Below are positions 27,156 through 37,088 of a stretch of 64,000 bases of DNA, one piece after another. Each line of letters begins with the position of its first letter. Position 1 is the stretch's first letter. The DNA is taken from the NCBI RefSeq assembly GCF_024347435.1, contig NZ_AP025481.1, forward strand, positions 1,054,001 to 1,118,000, in the 5' to 3' direction. Source of the stretch: Vibrio cyclitrophicus. GTDB taxonomy: Bacteria > Pseudomonadota > Gammaproteobacteria > Enterobacterales > Vibrionaceae. The translations under genes were made by a program, and so were the position numbers. The notes under the pieces are model-generated. The model searched no databases and was not told where the DNA came from. It was given only the letters and a program-made list of their open reading frames with translations.

Positions 27156-28079
27156 TCATAAATAAATAGAGTCGACTTGTTCGTGCTTCAACGATAAGTC
27201 TTGTTGTAGAAAATCCAACAAGTATCGATGTAACTTAGGCTGGTATTGTCTTGAGGGATACAGCGCCCATATGCCAACAGAGTTCACTTGACAGTCTGTT
27301 AGCAGAATAGTGAGAGCTCCAGTTTGTGCTTCATTGTCAATAAAAGGCAGAGGTAAACACGCTATACCTTTGCCATTAATCGCTGCATTAAGAAGTATGG
27401 AACTATCATTTACAGAGTAGTTACTTGTGACCGTTACATTAATAGGCTGAGCAGATTTAGAACCGGCTTTAGAAACAAACAGCCAATCATTGCCTATTCG
27501 TTTGTGGATCAAGCAATTGTGATCGAGTAAATCTTTGGGAGATAAAGGAGCCCCATGTTCCGCTAGGTATTGAGGGGAAGCGCAAACCACCGATGGACAA
27601 TCAGCCAATTTCTTTCCAATTAAAGATTCGGGCAGGTCATTACTCAACTCGATTGCCATATCAACCCCATGTTTTATCAAATCCAGTGACTGATTCGACA
27701 GCGTGAGATCAACTTCTATGTCAGGGTACTTAAGCATGAATTGTTCGATAGCTTGGGCAAGATAACCCTGACCAAACGAAATGCTAGTAACCAGTGAAAT
27801 TCTTCCTTTAGGTTGAGAGTGCTGTTCTTGGGCTAAGCTATATAGTTGGGCATTCTGCTCTAAAATATTCTGGCAGAAAGGCAATAAATCACGACCGGCG
27901 TTAGTGATACCTAAGCTTCTTGTTGAGCGATATAGTAAACATACACCTAAAGACTTTTCCAACGCGGTTATATGCCTAGTCGCCATGGATCGTGACATTC
28001 CTAAAGCCTCAGATGCTGCCGTCAGACTTCCTAGACCGACAGTAGAAACGAAAACTTCCATTGAAATAATTCTATCCAT
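27156..28079 (-). CDS. LysR-family transcriptional regulator
   Basis: A 307-aa LysR protein of the CrgA/DmlR style (MDRIISMEVFVSTVGLGSLT with TAASEALGMSRSMATRHIT in the helix-turn-helix). The effector domain follows. It is divergent from a carboxylesterase gene, with 109 bp between the chosen starts, which suggests it controls that gene. Confidence 0.92.
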   Translation of the reverse strand: MDRIISMEVFVSTVGLGSLTAASEALGMSRSMATRHITALEKSLGVCLLYRSTRSLGITNAGRDLLPFCQNILEQNAQLYSLAQEQHSQPKGRISLVTSISFGQGYLAQAIEQFMLKYPDIEVDLTLSNQSLDLIKHGVDMAIELSNDLPESLIGKKLADCPSVVCASPQYLAEHGAPLSPKDLLDHNCLIHKRIGNDWLFVSKAGSKSAQPINVTVTSNYSVNDSSILLNAAINGKGIACLPLPFIDNEAQTGALTILLTDCQVNSVGIWALYPSRQYQPKLHRYLLDFLQQDLSLKHEQVDSIYL

Positions 28080-28188
28080 ACACCCTCAATAGTTCGATTT
28101 ATGCAACAATCTATTGACGTATAGCATATATATCAACTTCAAACTAGGTTTTATACTGACCTTCTATTCCAATACCGAGCCCAATGAA

Positions 28189-29757
28189 ATGAAAAAAACA
28201 ATGGTACTAGTCGCATGCCTCAGTGCAGGTTTAATTCAAAGTAATACACTATTTGCCCACACTCAAAATGCTGAAACCTCAACGGTAGCAATCATTGAGT
28301 CTGGTAAACTTATGGGAAGCAACCATGATGGTGTGACTACATTTTATGACGTTCCATATGCGCAAAACCCTTTTACGGCAGAGCGCCGTTTTCAAGCTCC
28401 GCAAGCCTACGAAACTTGGAGTGGAATATTAGATGCAACAAAAGCAGGTCAACCCGTTCCACAACCAAGTCGAGGTAAAAACATCACCTTGGTGGGGGCT
28501 CCCGGACATCTTACTCTGAACATATGGACACCGACTAACGCCATTGCTGCCAACAACAAGGCATCAAATAAAAAGCTGCCTGTCATGGTGTGGATCCCAG
28601 GCGGTGCTTTTATCCGAGAAGACGCTGCAGAGTTGGCTTATGATGGTACAAGCTTTGCGAAGAACAACGTGATCGTTGTAACGATCAATTATCGCGTAGG
28701 CGTTGATGGCTTCATGCACCTTGGAGGCAAACCGGATAATCGCGGCATTCTTGATCAAATCATGGCTCTTAAATGGGTACAAAATAACATCGAAGATTTT
28801 GGTGGCGACCCTAGCCAAGTGACGGTCGCAGGTCAATCAGCCGGGGCAGAAAGTGTTGCCATTTTATTAGGTACCGAAAAAGCCGAAGGCCTATTCCAAA
28901 AAGCCATTATGCAAAGCCCTCCAATGGCATTTTTAACCCAAAAAGAAGCTGATAAAATCACACAAAGCTATACTGAAAAACTGAATATCCCAGCCACCAT
29001 TGAAGGTTTATCTACAGTCCCATTTCCTGAATTAGTTAAGAACGTTATTGATATGGGCCATACCATACAAGATCGTGACAAATGGGGAATGCTGTCGTGG
29101 GGAGGCACCGCATTCTTGCCCGTCGTTGATGGGGATATCATTGTTGAGTCTCCAATGAAAGATCTCGCCAAAGCTTCACCTTCTATTCCCGTCATCGTTG
29201 GTAGCACAGATCAAGAATCACGACTCTACTTGGTACCAAGTGGTGCCGTTAACAACACGACCGAAGAAACGAAGTCACTATTATTATCTGACTTGTCATT
29301 GGAGGGTTGGCCTGCGGATGTGTATTCAACAGAAGGCAATAGCAAGTCTATTGGAGACACGTTTGCCGACATTCAATCTGATTTTACGTTTAGAATGCCA
29401 GCACTGCACATTGCTCAACAGTTAACTAAAAACGACAACAATGTTTGGCATTATAATTTTTCTTGGATGTCACCTGCGTTTGATGGTCACTTAGGAGCCG
29501 CGCACTTTGTTGGCGTACCGTTTGTGTTTAATACCACTAACAACGAACAAACAAAAACATTTGTCGGCTCACAGCCTCCAGTTGAACTTGTTAATGCCAT
29601 GCACAATCAATGGCTAACGTTCATCAAGACAAGTAAAGCTGATTGGTCTCATTATAACTTATCAGAACGACCAACAATGCAATTTGATGTTACATCGAAA
29701 CAGGTCAATGACCCCGAAGACTCCGTACGGAAGTTATGGAAAAACTATCAGTTTTAA
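28189..29757 (+). CDS. Secreted carboxylesterase, type B family
   Basis: A 522-aa alpha/beta-hydrolase from the chosen start. The signal peptide is MKKTMVLVACLSAGLIQS...LFA. The catalytic nucleophile lies in GQSAGAES, the oxyanion hole in WIPGGAF, an acidic residue in GSTDQES and the His in GAAHFVGVPFVF. An in-frame ATG at 28114 would put 25 residues before the signal peptide, so 28189 is preferred although its ribosome site is weak. It probably hydrolyses an ester or lactone outside the cytoplasm; the substrate is unknown. Confidence 0.88.
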   Translation: MKKTMVLVACLSAGLIQSNTLFAHTQNAETSTVAIIESGKLMGSNHDGVTTFYDVPYAQNPFTAERRFQAPQAYETWSGILDATKAGQPVPQPSRGKNITLVGAPGHLTLNIWTPTNAIAANNKASNKKLPVMVWIPGGAFIREDAAELAYDGTSFAKNNVIVVTINYRVGVDGFMHLGGKPDNRGILDQIMALKWVQNNIEDFGGDPSQVTVAGQSAGAESVAILLGTEKAEGLFQKAIMQSPPMAFLTQKEADKITQSYTEKLNIPATIEGLSTVPFPELVKNVIDMGHTIQDRDKWGMLSWGGTAFLPVVDGDIIVESPMKDLAKASPSIPVIVGSTDQESRLYLVPSGAVNNTTEETKSLLLSDLSLEGWPADVYSTEGNSKSIGDTFADIQSDFTFRMPALHIAQQLTKNDNNVWHYNFSWMSPAFDGHLGAAHFVGVPFVFNTTNNEQTKTFVGSQPPVELVNAMHNQWLTFIKTSKADWSHYNLSERPTMQFDVTSKQVNDPEDSVRKLWKNYQF

Positions 29758-29779
29758 GCGGAAAGATCGGATAAAAAAC

Positions 29780-29809
29780 AAAAAGCGAACCACTTAGGTT
29801 CGCTTTTCT
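29780..29809. terminator. Bidirectional intrinsic terminator
   Basis: The stem AAAAGCGAACC / GGTTCGCTTTT with loop ACTTA lies between the convergent esterase and DMT genes. Confidence 0.85.
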
Positions 29810-29860
29810 TTCATCTAGCACGTTTCGTCTTTGCAATACGCGGCGGTTAAGCCACAGATA

Positions 29861-30754
29861 TTATGACTTTGGCTGATTCACCTCTACATCGAGAGATGCT
29901 CTGTTCCCTAAACTAAAGAACTTCTTCCATCTAATCGGCATCATTGGAATAACGATGAGGCTGATACCAACCAGTGTCAGAATGTCGGGGATCTCGTCAA
30001 ACCACATCACGCCAAACAAGGTTACAAACACTAACCCCGAGTATTCTGCGAGCGCAATTTGGTTTGCTGGAGCCTTTTTATACGCCACCACCACCAATGC
30101 ATGATAACCAAGAACAAATAGATTGATTGCCATGATCCACCCTACATGACGCCATTCAATCGCGGCCCATGCCGGCAATGCAAACGCCAGTGCAAGTGGC
30201 AGAGTCATAACACTAGTCCAAAATAAGGTAGAGATAATGTGTTGTTCGGCGTTCAAACGCTTGATCAAAATATTACCAACCCCCATTGCAAGCGCACTGC
30301 CTAGCCCTGCAATCGCCGCCCAGTGAAATTGCTCTGGACGCAACACAATTAGCACACCCACGAAGCCTATTAGTGTCGCGGTCACTTTTGATGATGTCGG
30401 CCTTTCTTTCAACAACACAATAGACAGAGGAAGCATCAGGATTGGCCCAACATAGAACATCGCGTTCGCTGTCGCCAAGGTAAGGTGTGTAATGGCAATC
30501 ATCGCACAACCACTACCCACTAATATAAATTGAGCCCGTAAAAAATTGATGCGGCAACCGCCTTGCATGCGAGTTTCTTTAGGGAGCTTTAGCCAAAAAG
30601 GAAGCAGTAAAATCACGCTCAATAGCTGGCGGATAAACACATACTGAAATGTGGGAACTTCACCATTAAGTATTTTTAGTGAGACATCGGAAAAAGACGC
30701 CAATAAGTTTGCAAATACCAAAAGCAAGATGGCGTGGTTGGTGACTTTATTCAT
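29861..30754 (-). CDS. EamA/DMT-family transporter
   Basis: A 297-aa transporter with ten membrane helices in two EamA domains, ending in a basic cytoplasmic tail (RWKKFFSLGNR). It is not closely like the DMT protein at 25432. It is a single gene next to the iron operon, with no sign that it belongs to it. The substrate is unknown. Confidence 0.9.
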   Translation of the reverse strand: MNKVTNHAILLLVFANLLASFSDVSLKILNGEVPTFQYVFIRQLLSVILLLPFWLKLPKETRMQGGCRINFLRAQFILVGSGCAMIAITHLTLATANAMFYVGPILMLPLSIVLLKERPTSSKVTATLIGFVGVLIVLRPEQFHWAAIAGLGSALAMGVGNILIKRLNAEQHIISTLFWTSVMTLPLALAFALPAWAAIEWRHVGWIMAINLFVLGYHALVVVAYKKAPANQIALAEYSGLVFVTLFGVMWFDEIPDILTLVGISLIVIPMMPIRWKKFFSLGNRASLDVEVNQPKS

Positions 30755-30909
30755 ACGGAAACAGAATTACACATTTGTCATACAATTATGGGCGCACATA
30801 ATACATGAGAATGGAAAATAAGTAAGAACAAAGTTTTCGGATACTTACTACCAAAAACCAAAGGTATTAAACAATAAGTATCCATCCTTTCCAGTTGACT
30901 GATAGTCTC

Positions 30910-31674
30910 CTAAATAGCAACACACATTGGCGTATTTGAAATAGGGTCACGAAACACGCTCGCTTTGAGATCAAAGACGTTACTGAGCATAGTTTCAGTC
31001 ATCACCTCATCAGGCGACCCTTCTGCGATTAAGCACCCTTTTTCCAAAACCACTAAATGATCGCAGTAACGACTGGCTTGGTTCAGGTCATGCAACACAA
31101 CAACTACCGTTTTTCCTTTGGCATTCATCTGTTGCATCAGGTTCATTAACTCCACTTGATGAGACATATCAAGGTATGTAGTCGGTTCATCCAACATCAC
31201 TACGTCCGTATCTTGTGCAATTACCATCGCAATCCATGCTCTTTGACGCTGGCCACCAGACAAAGACTCAACTGGCTTATCAGCAAACTCAAGTACACCT
31301 GTATCACGCATAGCTTGTTCGACAATCCTTTGATCGTCCTGCCCTAGCCTTCCCCAATGAGAGACATAAGGCGAACGGCCATATTCGACCAATTTTCTTA
31401 CCGTGATCCCCTCAGGACTAACCAAGATTTGCGGAAGAAGTGACAACGAACGAGCAAGCGCTTTATCGCCATAACTCGACAGTGGTTTGTCTTCAAACAA
31501 CACCTCTCCAGCCACTGGCTTGTTAATTCTGACTAACGTCTTTAACAAGGTAGATTTACCGCACCCGTTAGGTCCTATCAATGCGGTGATTTTTCCCTTA
31601 GGGATAGAAACAGACAGGTTCGGTATGATCGTTTGTTTGCCGTACGCGACGGAAAGATTCTGCGTTTTAAGCAT
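30910..31674 (-). CDS. fecE: Iron-complex ABC transporter ATPase, FecE-like
   Basis: A 254-aa ATPase that powers import of ferric complexes across the inner membrane. It has Walker A GPNGCGKST, signature LSGGQRQRAWIA, Walker B VVMLDEPTTYLD and the switch His in VVVLHDLNQA. The ATG at 31674 has GAGG upstream and is preferred over a TTG 9 bp earlier. It overlaps the permease gene by a few bases and is the last gene of the five-gene operon that starts at 36873. Confidence 0.92.
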   Translation of the reverse strand: MLKTQNLSVAYGKQTIIPNLSVSIPKGKITALIGPNGCGKSTLLKTLVRINKPVAGEVLFEDKPLSSYGDKALARSLSLLPQILVSPEGITVRKLVEYGRSPYVSHWGRLGQDDQRIVEQAMRDTGVLEFADKPVESLSGGQRQRAWIAMVIAQDTDVVMLDEPTTYLDMSHQVELMNLMQQMNAKGKTVVVVLHDLNQASRYCDHLVVLEKGCLIAEGSPDEVMTETMLSNVFDLKASVFRDPISNTPMCVAI

Positions 31675-31676
31675 GG

Positions 31677-32648
31677 TTACCAACCTCGATAACGATAGAG
31701 AAGAAAGATGAAATATGGCGCGCCAATCAAAGACGTGAGAACCCCTGCTGGCAATTCAATGGGTGGTTGTAGACCTCTGGCCAACCCATCAGCGCTGGTA
31801 ACCAGAATTGCCCCCACCAGTGCAGATGCTGGGATTAACAACTTATGATTATGCCCAAACAACAAGCGGGCTAAGTGAGGTGCCAATAAACCCACAAAAC
31901 TGATCGTTCCTGCAACAGAAACGCTAACACTGGCAAGCAATACAGCAGCCAATAACGCAAGAGCCTGAATCTGTTTTGGCTTAGTACCCAATGTGGTCGC
32001 ACTTTCCTCGCCAAGCCCCATCACATCTAATCGCCAAGCAAGCCACAATGCCATAGGTAACAACAAGAGCAGCACACTCCAAATAAAGGGAACTTGCTGC
32101 CAGTTTCGTCCCCAAAGGCTGCCAGTTAACCACACCATGGCCGTGTTGATCTCGATCGGATTGGTGACCAGCAAGAAGTCGATACAACTGGCCAGAAACG
32201 CACTCACCGCAATACCAATCAGCGCCAATTTGGCGGGTGTTGGTCTTGACCACCATGCCAATACCGCAATCAGCCCAGCAGCCAATACCCCACCGAACAT
32301 CGCCACAACCGGAAGCACACTGACTGGTGCATTGGGGAACCAAACTAAACTCGCTGTCGCAGCAAGGCCAGCCCCAGCGCTAATACCCATAAGGTCAGGC
32401 GATGCTAACGGATTACGTATCACGCCTTGCACCAATACCCCAGAAAGCCCTAACCCTGCGCCCACGCTTATCGCGAGCAGCATACGTGGTAGCCGATACT
32501 GATGGATAACAAAGTCGTCACTGGAAAACGCGACCAAATGTTCGATGACTTGAGGAATAGAAAGTGACGCTGCACCGACAAACAAACCCGCAGATGCCAC
32601 TAATATGAGAATCCCAGATAACAAAACTATCTTAGTGTGATGGTGCAT
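31677..32648 (-). CDS. fecD: Iron-complex ABC permease, FecD-like
   Basis: A FecCD/BtuC-family permease of 323 aa, with about ten membrane helices and the EEXXG-type coupling loop (LGEESATTLGTKPKQ) that contacts the ATPase. The start ATG at 32648 overlaps the TAA of the previous gene by one base and has GAGGAG upstream. An 11-codon in-frame extension is rejected. It pairs with FecC to form the channel. Confidence 0.92.
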   Translation of the reverse strand: MHHHTKIVLLSGILILVASAGLFVGAASLSIPQVIEHLVAFSSDDFVIHQYRLPRMLLAISVGAGLGLSGVLVQGVIRNPLASPDLMGISAGAGLAATASLVWFPNAPVSVLPVVAMFGGVLAAGLIAVLAWWSRPTPAKLALIGIAVSAFLASCIDFLLVTNPIEINTAMVWLTGSLWGRNWQQVPFIWSVLLLLLPMALWLAWRLDVMGLGEESATTLGTKPKQIQALALLAAVLLASVSVSVAGTISFVGLLAPHLARLLFGHNHKLLIPASALVGAILVTSADGLARGLQPPIELPAGVLTSLIGAPYFIFLLYRYRGW

Positions 32649-33682
32649 TAAGATCTCCTCGTCGCAATCAAAATAAAACAAGGTGTCCCGAGCAAAGCAG
32701 TAATAACACCAACGGGTGTTTCAGTCGGGAAAGCAATCGCTCGTGATAATGCATCCGACCAAGAGACTAATGCTGCGCCTGCCAATGCGGAAATAGGAAT
32801 CAGTAAATGGTAATTGTGACCAACCATAGGTCGAACCAAATGAGGCACTAACAAACCAACAAAGCCAATTGGCCCTGCGATAGCGACACTTGCTCCGGCA
32901 AGCAACACAATCGTCAATCCACTAATCAGGCGAGTAAACCTGATGTTACTGCCAAGCCCCACGGCAACCTCTTCACCAAGCGCCAATAAGTTGAGGTTGC
33001 GAGCAAGACTCATTGCTAACACCAAACCAATCACTACAGGCGGCCAAAGCTGTTGCCATTGCCCATCATCCACACTAGACAGTGAACCAGTAAGCCAATG
33101 CAAGACGCTATAAGCCATGTCGTCAGCAAGAATCAGCGCCGCTCGTGTCAGTCCGAGCAATAACGCAGTAATGGCGATACCCGCGAGAACCAAACGTAAC
33201 GGATGAGAACGTTCGGAGAAAAAGCCGCCCAGAAGCATCACAGCACCGCCGCTTAGCAACGCACCAAGAACCGCATTAAGGATTGGACTTAGCTCGCTAA
33301 CCACAGGTATACCTATTGCAGCTAACGCCATAAAACAGGCTGCGCCAGCGTTAATGCCAAGAATCGACGGAGACGCGAGTGGATTGCGCGTCAAGCCTTG
33401 CATCAATAACCCAGCGACGGCCAAACTCGCACCAATCAATAGCCCCGCATAAGCTCTTGGCGCTCTTAGCGTCGCCAATATTTGATGAGTCATGTTGCTT
33501 TCATCAAACGCAAACCGATAGTGAATCAAGTCACTCAATGTTAAAGAGAAATTAGACCACCCGGTCATAGAGGCCGCGTAACCAGAAAGTGCCAAACACG
33601 ACACTAATCCGGTAAATAACGTGACTCGCCACGACAATATTGGCCAGAATCGCTTACTTTTAGAGAACAACATCGTACTCAT
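32648..33682 (-). CDS. fecC: Iron-complex ABC permease, FecC-like
   Basis: A 344-aa permease of the same family as its downstream neighbour, with the coupling loop [14 protein letters not shown] and the repeated [13 protein letters not shown] segment of FecCD proteins. Its ATGA start overlaps the stop of the binding-protein gene (33679), so translation is coupled. Confidence 0.92.
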   Translation of the reverse strand: MSTMLFSKSKRFWPILSWRVTLFTGLVSCLALSGYAASMTGWSNFSLTLSDLIHYRFAFDESNMTHQILATLRAPRAYAGLLIGASLAVAGLLMQGLTRNPLASPSILGINAGAACFMALAAIGIPVVSELSPILNAVLGALLSGGAVMLLGGFFSERSHPLRLVLAGIAITALLLGLTRAALILADDMAYSVLHWLTGSLSSVDDGQWQQLWPPVVIGLVLAMSLARNLNLLALGEEVAVGLGSNIRFTRLISGLTIVLLAGASVAIAGPIGFVGLLVPHLVRPMVGHNYHLLIPISALAGAALVSWSDALSRAIAFPTETPVGVITALLGTPCFILIATRRS

Positions 33683-34656
33683 GATGGATCCAAGATCTGC
33701 TCAAGATTTTTCGCCATTTTTTCTGCCGCTAACATGCCTCGATTCAGTGACCAAAGTGCTGGTGACACTTCTACAACTTGCTTACTTTTTACAGAGGTTA
33801 GTACATTGAATAACGGATTTTCCTGCCAATCATCAACAATATTTGGATGAGAGTAAGCACCAAGGAGCAACCAATCCGGATTGGTTTTCAACAACAACTC
33901 AAAGCTGGTTGGTAAATATGCCTTCTCTGTTGGTTTCACAATAGGGCTCGCAATGCCTAATGTGGTCAGCACGCCCCCTGCGTAAGATGCGGGGCTATGT
34001 AACCACATACCTTTATCCGACACGACAGCGAATTGGACGGTTTGTTTGAGCGAGAAATGACTTTTGAATTCAGCCATGGCGTGTTGATGCTGTTGAATTC
34101 GTTGTTCCATTGACGATTGTTTATCGAGAGCGATGCCAATCTTGAGCGCAGACTCCAAATTCTCTTGATAAGTCTCACCACGGCTTTTAAGCAGTAGAGT
34201 TGGTGCGATGCGTTGTAGATCTTGATAGACCGTACGATGACGCTCTGCATCGGCAATGATCAGATCTGGCTTTAATACCGCAATGGCTTCTAGGCTAGGC
34301 TGAGAACGCATGCCAACCGATTCCCAAGGTTGAACCAATTCACGTACCGCCGGAATCACTCTTGAAGCATCATTGTCATCGGCAACACCAACAGGAGAAA
34401 CACCCACCGCAGCGAGTGCATCTACAAATGAAAACTCCAACACCACAATACGTTGCGGGGTAGTCGCTATCTCAAACTGGCCTTGCTCATCTTGGATCGT
34501 TCTCGTTTTTGCCGAGCTTGAAAATGAGAACAAGCTTAAAATCAGCAAAGCTAAGGTTATCGCTATCCTGCTGCATAAAAACGGCCTATTAAATGACAGC
34601 AGCCCGTTCGACAGCATCAATTGATTCGAAAACAAAAGGCGAGAGCTGTTTTCCAT
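33679..34656 (-). CDS. fecB: Periplasmic iron-complex binding protein, FecB-like
   Basis: A 325-aa FhuD/FecB-type protein. A hydrophobic export segment ([17 protein letters not shown]) is preceded by an unusually long basic N region. The mature part begins [24 protein letters not shown], as in FecB. It would carry the ferric complex from the outer-membrane receptor to the FecCD permease. It follows the receptor gene by 87 bp. Confidence 0.9.
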   Translation of the reverse strand: MENSSRLLFSNQLMLSNGLLSFNRPFLCSRIAITLALLILSLFSFSSSAKTRTIQDEQGQFEIATTPQRIVVLEFSFVDALAAVGVSPVGVADDNDASRVIPAVRELVQPWESVGMRSQPSLEAIAVLKPDLIIADAERHRTVYQDLQRIAPTLLLKSRGETYQENLESALKIGIALDKQSSMEQRIQQHQHAMAEFKSHFSLKQTVQFAVVSDKGMWLHSPASYAGGVLTTLGIASPIVKPTEKAYLPTSFELLLKTNPDWLLLGAYSHPNIVDDWQENPLFNVLTSVKSKQVVEVSPALWSLNRGMLAAEKMAKNLEQILDPS

Positions 34657-34743
34657 ATTTAATTTTCCTTAAACTCTAGAACCGTGAAAGCCGCCAAGAG
34701 TATTGACGACTTTTATTCGTTATTACTTTCAATAAATTACGTA

Positions 34744-36873
34744 TTAGAACTGATAATTCAGATCCAAAGTGTAAGAACGTCCTGGGGCTGGATAACGACC
34801 AACTGGGCTGGTATCAATACCGCGGAAGTAATAGTCCTCATCAAACAAGTTGTTCACCGCAAGGTTCATGCGCAGCTTACTGTTTTCATCCTTGTACAAG
34901 TCCGAACCTAGGTTAAAGTTCCAGACCATGTAGGCAGGCACTTTACCTGTCGCGCCCGTTGCATCTTCGGCACTTGTATTCGCATTATCAGAATAAGATT
35001 CGCTAAAGTAGTAACCAGATAAAGTAGTATCTACCTTGCTAAAGGCGTAAGTCGCATCCCAACTAAATTGATGTTTAGACGTATAAGGAACTTGATTACC
35101 TTTGTTTGCGCCCTCTTCCTCGATAGTTGCATCTAAGTAGTTATAACCAGCGCCCAAACTCAACGCTTGCATCGCTTGAGGCACGTAACGACCTGAAAGT
35201 TCAACACCTTGGTGAAGGGTTTTACCAATGTTGTCGAAAGTTTGAGTAGCACTTTGCCATTGCAGCTGATCTTCAAAATCAATGCGGTAGAGTGCGATGT
35301 TAAAGCTGGTTGAATCTTGGTTGTAGCGCGCACCCAACTCATAGCTCCATGCTAGTTCACTGCCCTCTTCTCCTAGACCTCGAATGTAAGCAATCTGTGG
35401 TGCACGCAAAGATTTCTGCGCATTGGTGTAAACCACCCACTGTTCTGTCAAGTGGTATGCTACAGTTAAGCCCGGTAGCCATTCCGTCACTTTGTTGTCT
35501 GTGCTCTGTGCTGTACCCAGGTCATCAAACGTCATATCAATCGATTCGTAACGAATACCCGGAGTGACTTTCAGTACATCATTGAACAGGCCGATTTCGT
35601 TACTGATGTAACCAGCAAAAGCGTCAGTATCAAGATGCCAGTCGCGTGGGATTGTGGTTACTCCACTAGAAATTGATGTTTGAGTGAGCTTGTAATCGAT
35701 ATCTTCGTTGACGTAGCGTGCCCCAACAATCACGTTTTGCGTTACCGTATTTCCGTCAAAGTACATCGCGAGTTTAGGTTCAACACCATAAACAGCAAAT
35801 TCACGTGGTGACGTACGAATATCGGTTGACGGTAATGCCGGATCCGCCCAGTGACCACCAGCACTGTTAAAGCCCCATTGGAAGAAACGCTCAGAACGGT
35901 GGCCAAACGTCAGTATTTCTAATTCAGCACTATCTGCAAGATTCAAGTCATGTAAATACTTCAGGCTCCAACGCGTTGAAGTGCCTTGATATTCATCGTA
36001 CGGGCGCTTCGACTGAGTACGATCTTTGTCATAATCATCTGGCGATAAAGCACCGGGCATTTGCGTATCTGCATCATAACGCTGCACTAAAGCTTGCAGC
36101 TCTTGAGTATCACTCAGTAACCACTGCAACTTCGCTTGGAAGTTTTTGACATCGGTGTCGGAGTGTTCACGGAAGCTTTCACCTTTTAAGAAGTTCCCCT
36201 CAACTTGAAGTGCTAGCGTATCGGTTAACCAACCGCCCGTGCGCAGATAAAAGTCGTTGAGCGGCGTATCGCCATCCTCGAATACAGTAAAGCGATTACT
36301 TATTTCCGTTTGCCATTCGTGTGGAATAGGCTTAGTCACCAAGTTGATCACACCACCCACGTTGTTTGGCCCGTACTGCACAGCAGCACCACCACGTACG
36401 ATATCAATTCGGTCAAGCATCGACAGAGTGGCAGGAAAAATAGATTGTCCGGTATGACCATAAGGTGCAAGAGTCAGTGGTACACCGTCCATTAGAAATT
36501 GAGCATGCCCACTGCGACTCGTATTCAAACCACGTACTGACACGTTAGGTAGAACACCTGTACCCGTTTCGTCTTGAACTTTCACCCCAGGAACGCTTTG
36601 AAAAGCAGAATCGATCGATAGTGCTGCAGTCTTTTTAATTTGCTTATCGGTAAGAACGGTACGAGCTCCCGGATACTCTTTCACATCCTCAAGTTCTGAA
36701 TTACCTATCAAGCTGCCAGTCACGACAACCGTTTCCATGGTCGTCGTTTGCGGATCTGATGCAGCAAACACGCTCATGGAAGTCACTGAAGCGATGGCCA
36801 TTGCAAGGGCACTTAGACGCAACTTTTTATGTGGTTGAGTACAGGATTTACCATCCAAATTCTGGTAACGCAT
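34744..36873 (-). CDS. fecA: TonB-dependent receptor, FecA-like
   Basis: A 709-aa outer-membrane receptor. It has a signal peptide (LRLSALAMAIASVTSMSVFA), a TonB-box-like start (METVVVTG), the plug domain and a 22-strand barrel ending in LDLNYQF. Plug blocks such as FLMDGVPLTLAPYG and VRGGAAVQYGPNNVGG, and MPGALSPDDYD in the barrel, follow E. coli FecA closely. It lacks the N-terminal signalling domain of FecA, and no fecI or fecR is present. It is the first gene of fecABCDE. Ferric citrate is the likely ligand; another hydroxycarboxylate chelate is possible. Confidence 0.9.
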   Translation of the reverse strand: MRYQNLDGKSCTQPHKKLRLSALAMAIASVTSMSVFAASDPQTTTMETVVVTGSLIGNSELEDVKEYPGARTVLTDKQIKKTAALSIDSAFQSVPGVKVQDETGTGVLPNVSVRGLNTSRSGHAQFLMDGVPLTLAPYGHTGQSIFPATLSMLDRIDIVRGGAAVQYGPNNVGGVINLVTKPIPHEWQTEISNRFTVFEDGDTPLNDFYLRTGGWLTDTLALQVEGNFLKGESFREHSDTDVKNFQAKLQWLLSDTQELQALVQRYDADTQMPGALSPDDYDKDRTQSKRPYDEYQGTSTRWSLKYLHDLNLADSAELEILTFGHRSERFFQWGFNSAGGHWADPALPSTDIRTSPREFAVYGVEPKLAMYFDGNTVTQNVIVGARYVNEDIDYKLTQTSISSGVTTIPRDWHLDTDAFAGYISNEIGLFNDVLKVTPGIRYESIDMTFDDLGTAQSTDNKVTEWLPGLTVAYHLTEQWVVYTNAQKSLRAPQIAYIRGLGEEGSELAWSYELGARYNQDSTSFNIALYRIDFEDQLQWQSATQTFDNIGKTLHQGVELSGRYVPQAMQALSLGAGYNYLDATIEEEGANKGNQVPYTSKHQFSWDATYAFSKVDTTLSGYYFSESYSDNANTSAEDATGATGKVPAYMVWNFNLGSDLYKDENSKLRMNLAVNNLFDEDYYFRGIDTSPVGRYPAPGRSYTLDLNYQF

Positions 36874-37012
36874 GAAAATCTCCTAAGTAGGCAGGTTAAG
36901 ATCAAAGGCCGTGTTTTCAGTTATATCGACGCTTTGATCCTATGGGCTAAACGGCCCCAAAATGAGGCCAACTGTTCACTCATTCGTAGCGAGTAAATCA
37001 ATCGTTTTTAGA

Positions 37013-37088
37013 GTCGAAATAGCTCTTAGAAATGAACTAACTCCTAGAAATGAATTCGCTCTTAGAACTGAATTGGCTTTTAAAACTG
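37013..37088. repeat. Degenerate tandem repeats at the 3' end of the second TonB receptor gene
   Basis: About four units of 17-19 bp of the type GCTCTTAGAAATGAACT follow each other. The last unit overlaps the final codons (YQF and stop) of the receptor gene, as if the gene end had been copied outward. No T-run or clear terminator is present. Confidence 0.55.
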
